DNA from: Acinetobacter guerrae
GTDB taxonomy: Bacteria; Pseudomonadota; Gammaproteobacteria; Pseudomonadales; Moraxellaceae
DNA: 55,378 nucleotides
Direction: 5' to 3'
NCBI RefSeq assembly: GCF_009372255.1
Contig: NZ_LXGN01000002.1
Span: forward strand, 1-55,378
The translations under genes were made by a program, and so were the position numbers. Shown in pieces: positions 8,051 to 15,874 of this stretch (position 1 is the first letter of the stretch; each line of letters starts with the position of its first letter). The notes under the pieces were generated by a model. That model did not search any database, was not told the DNA's origin, and was given only the letters and a program-made list of their open reading frames with translations.

Positions 8051-8758
8051 TCAATATGGAAAATCATCATGTTGTTGGTTGTTTAGCACTGGCGGCACAT
8101 CATTGTAATAATCGTCAAATCCACCTTGGTTATAACCATTATTTTGACTATATCCTTGATTGCCTCCATTGTATCCACCGTTGTTTTTAGGCTTTCGTAT
8201 GGTGATTGGATTGGCCATTAGAGATGCAAGGGATTTTGGAAGCGCTTCAGGCGAGGTCTTGCGCTCAATAATTTCTTTGGCCATAAGTTCGCTTTGAGCG
8301 TGAAAACAAGAGAAGAAATTCATTTGGTGTTTCCAGTCGCCGCTATCATTCTGGTAGTTTTCACGCTGCAAAAGAAAACCAATGCGTTTGCCTGCAACCT
8401 CTGGTGCCACAATGCAGTTTTTCATGACACGCTCTTTGGCATCGTAGTCATATTTTTCCAACTGAGCATTTGTTGGGGTTAGCCCGCGAGCAGCAACACA
8501 AGCTAACAATGCATTGATTTTATGAACTCCACTCAAGGGTGTACCGTCTTTTTTCTCAGTCCATATTGAGAATGAAGCCGATTCTTTGTTATCAGTTTCA
8601 AACTCGATTTCAAATCCCGTGGTACCAGATTTAGCAGTTATGAACTCCATATGTTTGATAATCCCAACATATTTTCCTGCTTCTTCGATTCGAAGACTGC
8701 TATCCGCTTGTTTTGCTGACTCAGGGTTATAACCAAACTGCTTATATTGTTGATTCAT
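8051..8758 (-). CDS. DUF669-like phage protein with SSB-type C-terminal tail
   Basis: The N-terminal 170 residues have the beta-rich look of the DUF669/ssDNA-binding phage family. Residues about 185-225 are a low-complexity Gly/Asn/Tyr/Gln linker, and the protein ends with an acidic tip, HDDFPY. Bacterial SSB ends in a disordered linker and DDDIPF, which recruits partner proteins. The likeness suggests that this is the phage single-strand binding protein working with the neighbouring recombinase. The role is inferred from architecture and neighbours. Confidence 0.7.
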   Translation of the reverse strand: MNQQYKQFGYNPESAKQADSSLRIEEAGKYVGIIKHMEFITAKSGTTGFEIEFETDNKESASFSIWTEKKDGTPLSGVHKINALLACVAARGLTPTNAQLEKYDYDAKERVMKNCIVAPEVAGKRIGFLLQRENYQNDSGDWKHQMNFFSCFHAQSELMAKEIIERKTSPEALPKSLASLMANPITIRKPKNNGGYNGGNQGYSQNNGYNQGGFDDYYNDVPPVLNNQQHDDFPY

Positions 8759-8787
8759 GAAAATTGCTCCATGTGATTATTTAAAAT

Positions 8788-9468
8788 TTATGCGTGCTGA
8801 TTTTGAGAATATTGCTGCGGGGATGAGTTGGTGATGCTGTAGTATTCACAAATTGCCTTATCCACTTCGCTCAAATCATTCTCAAAATGATCTTCTTCAA
8901 AGAGGCCCATAGGGGCTTTAACGGTAGAATTGCCATTGTTTTTTGTTTGAAAAATATACTGTTCATTGATCACTGAGGTTTGAAGGCAGATCGTAACCAT
9001 GCCTTCGAGAGTGATTTTTTCATCCAGCATTTTGCCGATGGTTTTAATCTTGGTTTTGCCTTGACTATCCTCTTCAGTGTGACTTAGAAGATAAATACGT
9101 TTATGATCTTGGGCATTGATTGCTGCATTGAATACATCCCATGCATTGCGACCAATCTCAGTGAACTTGTCGAAGCTTTTTTCAGTGCTTCGGCGCATAA
9201 ATTCATTTGCCATCACGTACTGAAAGTCATCAATGATAATGATTGGCCGCTTAGATCCATTAATCACATTGATAATAAATTGCGGGTTGTCAGACACAAG
9301 AATCGAACCCTGCTTGTTTTCGGGGGTGATGTAGGTCCAGTTAGGTGAGCGAAAAGGTAAGGGCTTCTTAATCACTTGAATCAACAACACATGTTGAGGA
9401 TTTAAGTTTCTTAAACTTGCAGACTTACCAGTACCAGACTGCCCTAAAATCAAAGTTGCTATACTCAT
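8788..9468 (-). CDS. Sak4-like RecA-type ATPase (recombinase)
   Basis: A P-loop ATPase: GQSGTGKS at residues 8-15 is the Walker A motif, and PIIIIDDFQY near residue 75 is Walker B. The minimal size of 226 residues, with no helicase or clamp domain, fits Sak4-type single-strand annealing or strand-exchange proteins of phages. These normally sit beside an SSB, as here. It is the first recombination gene of the leftward operon after three small genes. Confidence 0.75.
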   Translation of the reverse strand: MSIATLILGQSGTGKSASLRNLNPQHVLLIQVIKKPLPFRSPNWTYITPENKQGSILVSDNPQFIINVINGSKRPIIIIDDFQYVMANEFMRRSTEKSFDKFTEIGRNAWDVFNAAINAQDHKRIYLLSHTEEDSQGKTKIKTIGKMLDEKITLEGMVTICLQTSVINEQYIFQTKNNGNSTVKAPMGLFEEDHFENDLSEVDKAICEYYSITNSSPQQYSQNQHA

Positions 9469-9506
9469 TATTCATTCCTCATTATTCAGTTACATTTGCT
9501 GTTCGA

Positions 9507-9821
9507 TTACCTGCTGTTGTATTTAGCGTTGTTATAAGCAATACGCTGATTAGCTGAGTAGCGTTCACGCTTAAAGCAGGGGTCGCTAAACATAATTGCA
9601 GCTGCTTTACGTCTTTGAAACTTGCGTTCGCGCTCGAATATTTCTCGAATCCAAGGCTTTTCAGCATGTTCAGCAGCTTCGATCAGATATAGATATCCCG
9701 ACTTGCTCACACGATAGATTTCGCCACTTTTTTCAATATATTCGTATGAGTAAAGGCGCATGCGAAATTCGCCGTTTTCGTTGCTGATAAACTGGGTTTT
9801 GTTCGGAGTAGGAGTGACCAT
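9507..9821 (-). CDS. Hypothetical basic phage protein, 104 residues
   Basis: The product is strongly basic in its C-terminal half (EREFKFQRRKAAAIMF-like stretch) and has a short N-terminal strand region with a tyrosine-rich segment. It may bind nucleic acid, but no family is recognised. Its ATG overlaps the stop of the upstream gene (TAATG). Confidence 0.55.
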   Translation of the reverse strand: MVTPTPNKTQFISNENGEFRMRLYSYEYIEKSGEIYRVSKSGYLYLIEAAEHAEKPWIREIFERERKFQRRKAAAIMFSDPCFKRERYSANQRIAYNNAKYNSR

Positions 9822-10108
9822 TACTTAGACTCCTCAGCTAGGTTTTGTTTAACTCCACAAATAGGGCAATAACTAAAAAGAAGGCTGGTTTTCTCTTTTT
9901 TCAAACGTGTTGCCCCAGTCTTTTTATTAATAACGGTATGTGTAAGCTCAACAGGAATGAAGCCACGCAAATCCATTCCGCCTTCACGATTAAAAACAAA
10001 GGCGTAATTTTTAAGCTCAGCTGAGTGATCTTTAGAATCCGGATATAACTCTTTAGCGCGTTCCAAAAATTTTTCGGAGAATGTTGCTTCGCAATCGCAA
10101 GTCATCAC
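9821..10108 (-). CDS. Hypothetical protein with paired Cys motif
   Basis: The 95-residue product has CDC near its N-terminus and YCPICGVKQ near its C-terminus, a CPxCG zinc-ribbon half-site. It may bind zinc through both pairs. It overlaps the upstream gene by 4 bp. Function unknown. Confidence 0.55.
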   Translation of the reverse strand: MMTCDCEATFSEKFLERAKELYPDSKDHSAELKNYAFVFNREGGMDLRGFIPVELTHTVINKKTGATRLKKEKTSLLFSYCPICGVKQNLAEESK

Positions 10109-10557
10109 ACACCCCCAGCCAAATGATTTTTTTCAATATGAGTGGCCACAAGGTTTTTGATGTTGATGACATCTTCACGAGTTGTGAAATCGTTGTACTC
10201 GTGGCCGTTAATTGAAGTGATACGATCGATCGCTAGATTTGTGATTTCAATCACTTCATGTTCTGAGCCGATTACGCCGTAATTTTCCTCATGTGCTTTG
10301 AAATCAAAACTGGTGTAAATAAAGAATCCATCAAGCTTAATAACTGCTTCGCCGGCATTCTTTTTGCTATCAACTTTAATTGCTGAAACGCCGTATTCAC
10401 TTGGCTTGGTAGCAGGGTAGGTTGCGACTGGTACAGGCTTTTCAGAAGCTAAAACGTAAGCGCCTGTTAAACCAAAAAGTAAAGCAGAGCCCAAGGCAAC
10501 ATGCTTCATGCGAAGCTGTATGCTCGGTCTGTTGTGATTTAATGTGTTTTGTTCCAT
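10105..10557 (-). CDS. Hypothetical membrane-anchored phage protein
   Basis: The 150-residue product has one hydrophobic segment at about residues 22-40 (HVALGSALLFGLTGAYVLAS) after a short basic N-terminus, so it is probably a signal anchor with the rest in the periplasm. It is the first gene after the leftward promoter and its operators, so it would be among the earliest genes expressed on induction. No family is recognised. Confidence 0.55.
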   Translation of the reverse strand: MEQNTLNHNRPSIQLRMKHVALGSALLFGLTGAYVLASEKPVPVATYPATKPSEYGVSAIKVDSKKNAGEAVIKLDGFFIYTSFDFKAHEENYGVIGSEHEVIEITNLAIDRITSINGHEYNDFTTREDVINIKNLVATHIEKNHLAGGV

Positions 10558-10576
10558 AATGACCTCACGTTATGGG

Positions 10577-10618
10577 AAGCACATCATCAGGTAAGAGGGG
10601 TGATGTGCTTTTTTTGTT
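10577..10618 (+). terminator. Hairpin with T-run opposing the leftward operon
   Basis: GCACATCA and TGATGTGC pair across a 16-base loop, followed by seven T on the plus strand. In plus orientation this is a terminator-like structure. In the leftward transcript it would form a leader hairpin upstream of the first gene. No plus-strand gene upstream explains it, so it may end an antisense RNA. Confidence 0.45.
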
Positions 10619-10621
10619 TCT

Positions 10622-10696
10622 AAAACAAATTGTGTTAAACAAGAATAAAACAAAGTGTTTTATTTAGTCAACATTTATTAAAACAATTTGTTTTAT
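10622..10696. promoter_or_regulatory. Left operator cluster for the phage repressor (three sites)
   Basis: Three 16-bp near-palindromes of the form AAAACAnnnTGTTTTA lie at 10622-10637 (one mismatch), 10647-10662 and 10681-10696. The same words flank cro at 11524 and 11547. They sit in front of the leftward operon, as lambda OL does, so CI and Cro probably control this operon here. Confidence 0.75.
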
Positions 10697-10705
10697 TTGT
10701 GAGGC

Positions 10706-10740
10706 AAAAAAAACCGCCACAGTTAATTGGGCGGTTTAAA
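10706..10740. terminator. Terminator after the cI gene
   Basis: AAACCGCC and GGCGGTTT form an 8-bp stem around a 10-base loop with an A-run on one side, giving U on the minus strand. It follows the cI stop codon on the minus strand. Confidence 0.75.
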
Positions 10741-10754
10741 AAGTTAATTATTGT

Positions 10755-11447
10755 TTAATCGTAATAGATATCTTGAATTGGAAGTGTTGGATAATCATGT
10801 ACATGTCTACTAGGAGGAACAATATCGGTAACAGCAATAATTGCTTCAACATCGCTCATATCAAAAGTCATTCTTTTTTCACCATTTACGGCTAACAGAT
10901 TTAAGACATCATTAACGATTCCAATATACTCCTTTATTGTTCTACGCCCATCAATAAGCCTGACCTCTACAAACTCTGTAGGTGTGGGGTCAATGTCTGG
11001 ATCACAGACAACATACCAACCATGCCTGATTGCTGGATACATGGAGCTACCATTACCTCTCACAGCATAAGCATTTGGTCCGGCAGTAAGAGATGGAACA
11101 TAACCATCACCACCATTTCCTAAGTATCCCATTTCTGTGTAATAGCCATCATCCCCCATCTTTGAATAGGACTTAACTGGGACCCATCTACCCATAGCCA
11201 CCGCAGGCTTAGGGTTTTCAGCTAAGATTTTTTCAATAGCTGGAACTCCTTCACCAGTTAAAATCCATTTAAGGTCTAGTTTTAGCTTGCTTGACACTAA
11301 AAAAGCGCCTTGCTTTGAAATCCCTCGCTTATCCCAGTTGTAAACCATTTGAGAATCGATATCCAATATCGATGCAAGTCCACTGGCAACCAAACCTGTC
11401 TGGTCGTAAATGCGTTGCATAGTTGGGTGGACATCTTTTTCAGTCAC
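10755..11447 (-). CDS. cI: CI-like repressor with S24 peptidase domain
   Basis: This is the lysogeny repressor. The N-terminal 70 residues are a helix-turn-helix (LASILDIDSQMVYNWDKRGI). The C-terminal part is a LexA/CI-type S24 fold with the catalytic Ser in NGSSMYPAI and Lys in RRTIKEY. The GTG start is chosen because AGAGGA precedes it by 6 bases. Longer frames reach into the operator region. No clear Ala-Gly cleavage bond is visible, although MGRW and NGGDG lie in the hinge. It is divergent from cro. Confidence 0.88.
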   Translation of the reverse strand: MTEKDVHPTMQRIYDQTGLVASGLASILDIDSQMVYNWDKRGISKQGAFLVSSKLKLDLKWILTGEGVPAIEKILAENPKPAVAMGRWVPVKSYSKMGDDGYYTEMGYLGNGGDGYVPSLTAGPNAYAVRGNGSSMYPAIRHGWYVVCDPDIDPTPTEFVEVRLIDGRRTIKEYIGIVNDVLNLLAVNGEKRMTFDMSDVEAIIAVTDIVPPSRHVHDYPTLPIQDIYYD

Positions 11448-11489
11448 AGTTATTTCCTCTGTTAAGTTATTGGTATTTTCACCCAAAAA

Positions 11490-11562
11490 ACACATTTTGT
11501 GTGAAACATAATGATTGCCACTAAAAACAAAATGTTTTATATTTAAAAAACAAAATGTTTTA
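11490..11562. promoter_or_regulatory. Right operator cluster between cI and cro
   Basis: Two identical 16-bp operators (AAAACAAAATGTTTTA) lie at 11524-11539 and 11547-11562, and a weaker palindrome (ACACATTTTGTGT) lies at 11490-11502. They are spaced about two helical turns apart between the divergent cI and cro genes, the layout of lambda OR. Confidence 0.8.
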
Positions 11563-11574
11563 TGTGGGCCATTT

Positions 11575-11766
11575 ATGGAAAACATCAAAGATGATCGCGA
11601 ATTAATAGAGAAGAATGGTGGTGCGTCTGCACTAGCCAAAAAGCTCAATTATCAATCACAGCGTGTCCAAAATTGGACGGTTAGAGGCATTCCGCCTAAA
11701 GAAAAACTAAAGCATCCAGACATCTTTTTGAAAAGAGAGTCTTTAACAGATGCATCTACCGTCTAG
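11575..11766 (+). CDS. cro: Cro-like regulator (YdaS type)
   Basis: The 63-residue product starts MENIKDDRELIEKNGGASAL and contains AKKLNYQSQRVQNWTVRGIP, the helix-turn-helix typical of short Cro/YdaS proteins. It is the first gene right of the operators. The ATG lies 12 bp after the last operator, so a bound repressor would block it. An upstream in-frame ATG would run through the operators and is rejected. Confidence 0.82.
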   Translation: MENIKDDRELIEKNGGASALAKKLNYQSQRVQNWTVRGIPPKEKLKHPDIFLKRESLTDASTV

Positions 11767-11774
11767 GAACAACC

Positions 11775-12131
11775 ATGAGCAAAGTATTACCTGAGCTATC
11801 TGCAAGTGCCAGAAATGACGTTTCTCGCATATTGCATGGTCTTGATGCGGGAAACCAAAAAGAGATTGCAGAGCAATTAGGTGTTGATCCAAGCACAATC
11901 ACTCGACTTAAAACAGATAAGAAAAACAATGGATTGAATGAAATTGAATTGTTTTGCGAGCTGTTGAGCTGTCTTGGCTTGAAAGTCGTGCCCAAAGATT
12001 ATCAGAGCATAGATAAAGAACGAGTAGCTGCACTGCTTGTTATGTCAAAAAGTTGGATGAACAGAATTGAAACTGTGGATGACTTATTTCATGACGAAAT
12101 CAGTGTTCAAAAAGAAAAACTTGGATATTAA
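11775..12131 (+). CDS. cII: CII-like transcriptional activator
   Basis: Residues 20-60 (GNQKEIAEQLGVDPSTITRL) form a helix-turn-helix of the phage CII family, and the rest is helical, as expected for an oligomer. It lies 8 bp after cro, where cII sits in lambdoid phages, and would favour lysogeny by activating a cI or int promoter. No target repeats were identified. Confidence 0.75.
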   Translation: MSKVLPELSASARNDVSRILHGLDAGNQKEIAEQLGVDPSTITRLKTDKKNNGLNEIELFCELLSCLGLKVVPKDYQSIDKERVAALLVMSKSWMNRIETVDDLFHDEISVQKEKLGY

Positions 12132-12192
12132 AAAACCACTATCTGCGCGAACAGTAGTGGTTGGCATTCATAAACTTACAAAGGTAATGAAC

Positions 12193-12459
12193 ATGACTAA
12201 TTTAACAGAACAGCAAAATGAAGACAATCAGGAATTTTTGATTGGTGATGCGGTTGTACTCACATCGGGTTGTAAGAACTTTATTTCGAATGATCTGTTT
12301 GAGATACAAGCCAAATCAACTGATGCCTTATGGACGATCAAATCTTCTAATCACGTTTTGCTTGTTACAAATATAGAAATAAGAACTGCAACAGTAGCAG
12401 AACTCAACGCAAAACGCCGATTAACTGATGCCGAAATGGCATTAGGGGAGGTTTCATGA
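12193..12459 (+). CDS. Hypothetical phage protein, 88 residues
   Basis: The product starts MTNLTEQQNEDNQEF and contains a beta-rich core (GDAVVLTSGCKNFIS.. LFEIQAKSTDALWTI). This pattern recurs in several phage small proteins that look like SH3-type folds. AAAGG lies 8 bases before the chosen ATG. A sister-like motif occurs in the product of 16252-16599. The function is unknown. Confidence 0.55.
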   Translation: MTNLTEQQNEDNQEFLIGDAVVLTSGCKNFISNDLFEIQAKSTDALWTIKSSNHVLLVTNIEIRTATVAELNAKRRLTDAEMALGEVS

Positions 12460-12752
12460 ATTCTAAATTTCAAAACCAACCTGATTTTAAGCAAATCCAG
12501 CAAGTTCAATCTTTTCATGAACCTGCTTTACGTTTGCTTGGTCAAATGTTTGAGCGCAATAAACAGAATCTTCGTAGCAAAGGCTATGACGAAAATAACG
12601 CCGCAATCACTAAAAATGAGCTGTCGGAAGTCATGGCGCGTCAGTTTCGCATTACTCAGTGGTTAGCTAGTCAGATTGTGAGTAGTTTGATTAATGCGGG
12701 TTTAGTTGAGTCGTTCGGTGGGTATGTGAAGCCTAAGGCGGGTGGGCAATGA
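12456..12752 (+). CDS. Hypothetical protein with winged-helix look
   Basis: A 98-residue product in which residues 45-95 (TKNELSEVMARQFRITQWLA, then SSLINAGLVES) read as a winged helix-turn-helix. It starts in an ATGA overlap with the previous gene and is followed by an ATGA overlap with the methyltransferase. A DNA-binding role is plausible but not shown. Confidence 0.6.
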   Translation: MNSKFQNQPDFKQIQQVQSFHEPALRLLGQMFERNKQNLRSKGYDENNAAITKNELSEVMARQFRITQWLASQIVSSLINAGLVESFGGYVKPKAGGQ

Positions 12753-13792
12753 ATCAAATTATATTCGGTGATTGCCGCCAAACAATGAAAAAGCTTATTA
12801 AAGATGGTGTGAAAGTACAGACTTGCATCACCTCACCTCCATATTTCGGTTTGCGCGATTATGGTGTAGATGGCCAGCTCGGACTGGAATCAACCGTAGA
12901 TGAATATGTTCAAAATATGGTCGAAGTTTTTCGTTTTGTGCGAGAGCTGCTGCATGATGATGGGACACTTTGGTTAAATTTGGGTGACAGCTATGCTGGT
13001 TCAGGTCGTGGTCAATACTCAACAGGCACAAATGATCCAAAACAGCCAAAATCAAAAGGCCAGATTCTACCAAAACATAATGCAGCACAATCTAATCTAA
13101 AGCCGAAAGATTTGATCGGTATTCCTTGGCGTGTAGCATTCGCTCTACAGGCTGATGGGTGGTACCTACGTCAAGACATAATCTGGCATAAACCAAACCC
13201 TATGCCTGAAAGCATTACTGATAGATGCACTAAAGCGCATGAGTATATTTTTTTATTCAGTAAGTCACGTAAATACTATTTTGATCATATTGCTATCAAA
13301 GAACCTGTTGCAGCGAGTTCGTTAAAGCGCTTATCACAAAACATTGATGCTCAAGCGGGTAGTAACCGTGTGCCAGATAAATCAAACGGACCTATGAAAG
13401 CCGTATGTTCAAGATCAGCTAGAGATAATTTTAAGCGCGCTGATAGCAAGAGATCTGCTGCAATTCCGAACCAATCTTATGGCACGCACCGCCAAAAACG
13501 TACAAATAGTGATTATGACCTTTTAACACGCAATAAACGTAGCGTGTGGCAAGTATCAACCAAGCCGTACAAGGGCGCGCACTTTGCGACTTTTCCAGTT
13601 GATCTTATTGAACCATGTGTGTCAGCAGGATCTCGAGTAAATGACGTCGTGTTTGACCCATTTATGGGTTCTGGAACCACAGCTGCTGCTGCACTTAAAC
13701 ACGGACGTCAGTACCTCGGATGTGAGTTGAATCCAGATTACGCAAAATTGCAAAACGAGAGACTGGGCGGCATCGAGGAGGCTATAGCATGA
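12749..13792 (+). CDS. Phage DNA methyltransferase (N4/N6 type)
   Basis: The 347-residue enzyme has catalytic motif IV TSPPYFGLRDYG at residues 28-39 and the SAM-binding motif I DPFMGSGTT near residue 303, an order typical of class beta N-methyltransferases. SPPY points to N4-cytosine or N6-adenine methylation of DNA. No partner restriction gene is nearby, so it is an orphan enzyme, probably protecting phage DNA or altering regulation. The target site cannot be read from sequence. Confidence 0.88.
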   Translation: MNQIIFGDCRQTMKKLIKDGVKVQTCITSPPYFGLRDYGVDGQLGLESTVDEYVQNMVEVFRFVRELLHDDGTLWLNLGDSYAGSGRGQYSTGTNDPKQPKSKGQILPKHNAAQSNLKPKDLIGIPWRVAFALQADGWYLRQDIIWHKPNPMPESITDRCTKAHEYIFLFSKSRKYYFDHIAIKEPVAASSLKRLSQNIDAQAGSNRVPDKSNGPMKAVCSRSARDNFKRADSKRSAAIPNQSYGTHRQKRTNSDYDLLTRNKRSVWQVSTKPYKGAHFATFPVDLIEPCVSAGSRVNDVVFDPFMGSGTTAAAALKHGRQYLGCELNPDYAKLQNERLGGIEEAIA

Positions 13793-14136
13793 CAAAACAA
13801 GCACCTCAATCCAAAGCACCAAAAGAATATCAAATCCCACTCTTAGCACCTGTACGCATCTACACAGCTAAAGAACTTGCGGCTATGCCTCTTTCGGTTA
13901 TGAACAAATGTCTTGAGGCTCAAGAGAAGTTCGCCGTGTTAGAGCAATCAACTCAAATGGGGGGGGCTGCAATAAAAATCAGAAGATTAATGGAAGAAGG
14001 ATTTCCATTAATTCAGGTTATCGAAAAATCCAGAACGCGTTACAAGATTGCTGGCGAATTTTATCCACCGAGGATCATTCGCCAGTTGCAAAAGCGTGGT
14101 TTGATCCAGTTGGGAGGCAAGTTGCATGAGCAATAA
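13789..14136 (+). CDS. Hypothetical phage protein, 115 residues
   Basis: A helical, basic product with residues 25-110 dominated by LAAMPLSVMNKCLEAQEKF and a Lys/Arg-rich C-terminus ending PPRIIRQLQKRGLIQLGG. It overlaps the methyltransferase gene by 4 bp and the replication gene by 11 bp. The pattern could be DNA binding. No family is recognised. Confidence 0.55.
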   Translation: MTKQAPQSKAPKEYQIPLLAPVRIYTAKELAAMPLSVMNKCLEAQEKFAVLEQSTQMGGAAIKIRRLMEEGFPLIQVIEKSRTRYKIAGEFYPPRIIRQLQKRGLIQLGGKLHEQ

Positions 14137-15025
14137 GATTGTAAATGAGATACGCAAACTCCCGATCGACAGCACACCAAAAATGCTTTTGTGGGTCATT
14201 TCTGACATTGCAGATGACGATGGTAATACAACTTGGTATGCACCTAGATCTCGCCTCATGGAGGAAACTGGATACAGCAATAAAACTATAGCTGTGTGTA
14301 TTGCATATCTTAAAGAGTGTGGAATTGTGCAGGTGATCGGCGGTAACGGTCGTCAAAATCAGTACATCGTTAAACCCGAAAACTTCAATTCAGATGTGAA
14401 ATATCAGCCTAAAAAAGATTCAAAACCAGTGAGCGAGGTTCACCAGTGTACCAGCTTCACTAGTGAACTAGGTTCACCACCACCAGTGAACCTCACGGAC
14501 AAACCAGTGAACTTGGCGCAAAAACCAGTGAGCGAGGTTCACACTATCCCTCATATCCATCAATATCCCTCTGTATATCCATCATTAGGCGATTCAGAGA
14601 ATCCGCCAGTTGATAAACCCAAAGCAAAACGAGTTACTAAAAAACAAGCAGGAATAAATCAACTTGTCGAACTCGGTTGTGAAGAGAAATATGCACATGA
14701 CTGGATGGTAGCTAGGAAAGGCGCACAGCTCACAGATTCAATCATTGAAAATCTATCTGAACAGGCACGAAAGGCAAATATCACCATCGCACAAGCTGTT
14801 GAGTGGTCAGCCAAGAAGGGCTATCAAGGATTTAAGGCGGATTGGTACCTGAAGGACCAAGCACGTGATAACCCGCCGTTGAATACACAGGTATTACCAA
14901 ACAGCTTAAACGCAAATTACTGGGCGAACTTCAACCAGCCGCAGGAGCCTGACGGTTGGTTTGAAGACCCCATTGATGTCACACCAAAAAAGACGTTACG
15001 GATTGAGGGGGTAGGTCATGCGTGA
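14126..15025 (+). CDS. Replication initiator, lambda O-like
   Basis: The first 95 residues form a winged helix (MLLWVISDIADDDGNTTWYA, then MEETGYSNKTIAVCIAYLKE), typical of phage replisome organisers. The middle of the gene contains GTGAAC/GTTCAC repeats that look like initiator binding sites, as in lambda O. The protein would bind these iterons and recruit the helicase loader encoded next. The C-terminal half contains a helical domain and ends in a Trp/Pro-rich tail. It overlaps the next gene by 8 bp. Confidence 0.75.
   Translation: MSNKIVNEIRKLPIDSTPKMLLWVISDIADDDGNTTWYAPRSRLMEETGYSNKTIAVCIAYLKECGIVQVIGGNGRQNQYIVKPENFNSDVKYQPKKDSKPVSEVHQCTSFTSELGSPPPVNLTDKPVNLAQKPVSEVHTIPHIHQYPSVYPSLGDSENPPVDKPKAKRVTKKQAGINQLVELGCEEKYAHDWMVARKGAQLTDSIIENLSEQARKANITIAQAVEWSAKKGYQGFKADWYLKDQARDNPPLNTQVLPNSLNANYWANFNQPQEPDGWFEDPIDVTPKKTLRIEGVGHA
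14426..14542. repeat. Candidate phage replication origin (iterons)
   Basis: An 18-bp unit, CCAGTGAGCGAGGTTCAC, occurs twice exactly, at 14426-14443 and 14525-14542 (99 bp apart). Between them are TTCACTAGTGAA (a perfect palindrome) and several more GTGAAC/GTTCAC words. A more AT-rich stretch with ATATCC repeats follows at about 14545-14590. This is the lambda ori layout inside the O gene. Confidence 0.7.
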
Positions 15026-15677
15026 GATTGCCCAAGGTGAAAACATGCCGTTTGAAAAACAACTGATTCTGACTTTGCAAACGATGTACGCACAGCAATT
15101 TGCAAAACACTTCACTGATAAACCAATGGAGCTAGTTGAAGGAATTATCCGAGCAACACTGGCGGGAGTGGATCAAGAGGGATTCAACAAAGGAATTGCT
15201 CGTTTGCTGTCTGGTCAGTCTAAGTTCATGCCAACGATTCAGGAATTTAAGTCCTGGTGTATCACAGGCACGTGGACTGCGATTGAAGCTTGGTATCACG
15301 TTTGCCAATGGTCTAAGGACTCAAGCTACAAAATAACGGTGATGACTAAGCAATGCTGGGATGAGGTTTATCACATTGTGCTCGATGGGAATATGCGTGA
15401 AGCCAAGAGCCAGTTTATTAATCTGTATGAAGAGCGATTGACGCGGGCACAGCTTCAAGGTGTTAAGCAAGAAATCTATATTGCGCCGAAGGCCATACCA
15501 GTAAAAACTTTTCAAATGCCATGTCAGGCAGAAAACCAAAATCTGGATCAGGAAAAACTAACAACACTGAAAAAACTTGCACAGCAATATCAATCGAAAG
15601 GCATGTCAGTTGTAGCGGCGTTCAATCAAGCGTCTATTGATCTGACAGGTAAGAGCATGATGGGTGGTGCACGATGA
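15018..15677 (+). CDS. Helicase loader, lambda P-like
   Basis: Residues 10-85 follow the phage P pattern: a helical start, then GFNKGIARLLSGQSKFMPTI followed by a Phe-x-x-Trp-Cys segment. Lambda P has the comparable R-P-F-L-P-S-P-x-Q-F-x-x-W-C region. P proteins take the host DnaB helicase to the origin-bound O protein. Position directly after the O-like gene with an 8-bp overlap supports the call. No P-loop is present, so it is not a DnaC-type ATPase. Confidence 0.7.
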   Translation: MREIAQGENMPFEKQLILTLQTMYAQQFAKHFTDKPMELVEGIIRATLAGVDQEGFNKGIARLLSGQSKFMPTIQEFKSWCITGTWTAIEAWYHVCQWSKDSSYKITVMTKQCWDEVYHIVLDGNMREAKSQFINLYEERLTRAQLQGVKQEIYIAPKAIPVKTFQMPCQAENQNLDQEKLTTLKKLAQQYQSKGMSVVAAFNQASIDLTGKSMMGGAR

Positions 15678-15874
15678 AAAAATTAAAGATTGGTTCCCGC
15701 GTCAAAGTAGATTTTATCAGTGAATCAAGAACGATTTATTCTGGAAAACGCTTTACTGGGGTAGGTGTCATTGATCGTTTGGAAGATGGGCGCGTGTTTG
15801 GGCGCTTAGATGATGGTCGACCATTTATGTGTTTTCCGAGTGATGTGGAGGTGATTACAAATGAACGCGCATAA
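15674..15874 (+). CDS. Small hypothetical beta-rich protein
   Basis: The 66-residue product (MKKLKIGSRVKVDFISE.., then VGVIDRLEDGRVFGRLDDG) has the alternating pattern of a small SH3-like beta barrel. It overlaps its neighbours at both ends (ATGA and a 14-bp overlap). The function is unknown. Confidence 0.55.
   Translation: MKKLKIGSRVKVDFISESRTIYSGKRFTGVGVIDRLEDGRVFGRLDDGRPFMCFPSDVEVITNERA

Noticed and set aside
11448..11648. Longer start for cI
   Set aside because: The extension runs through the operators and lacks a ribosome site, whereas GTG at 11447 has AGAGGA at good distance.
14426..14542. The repeated words as a CRISPR array
   Set aside because: Only two exact copies within a coding frame, no regular spacers and no cas genes. 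They fit origin iterons better.
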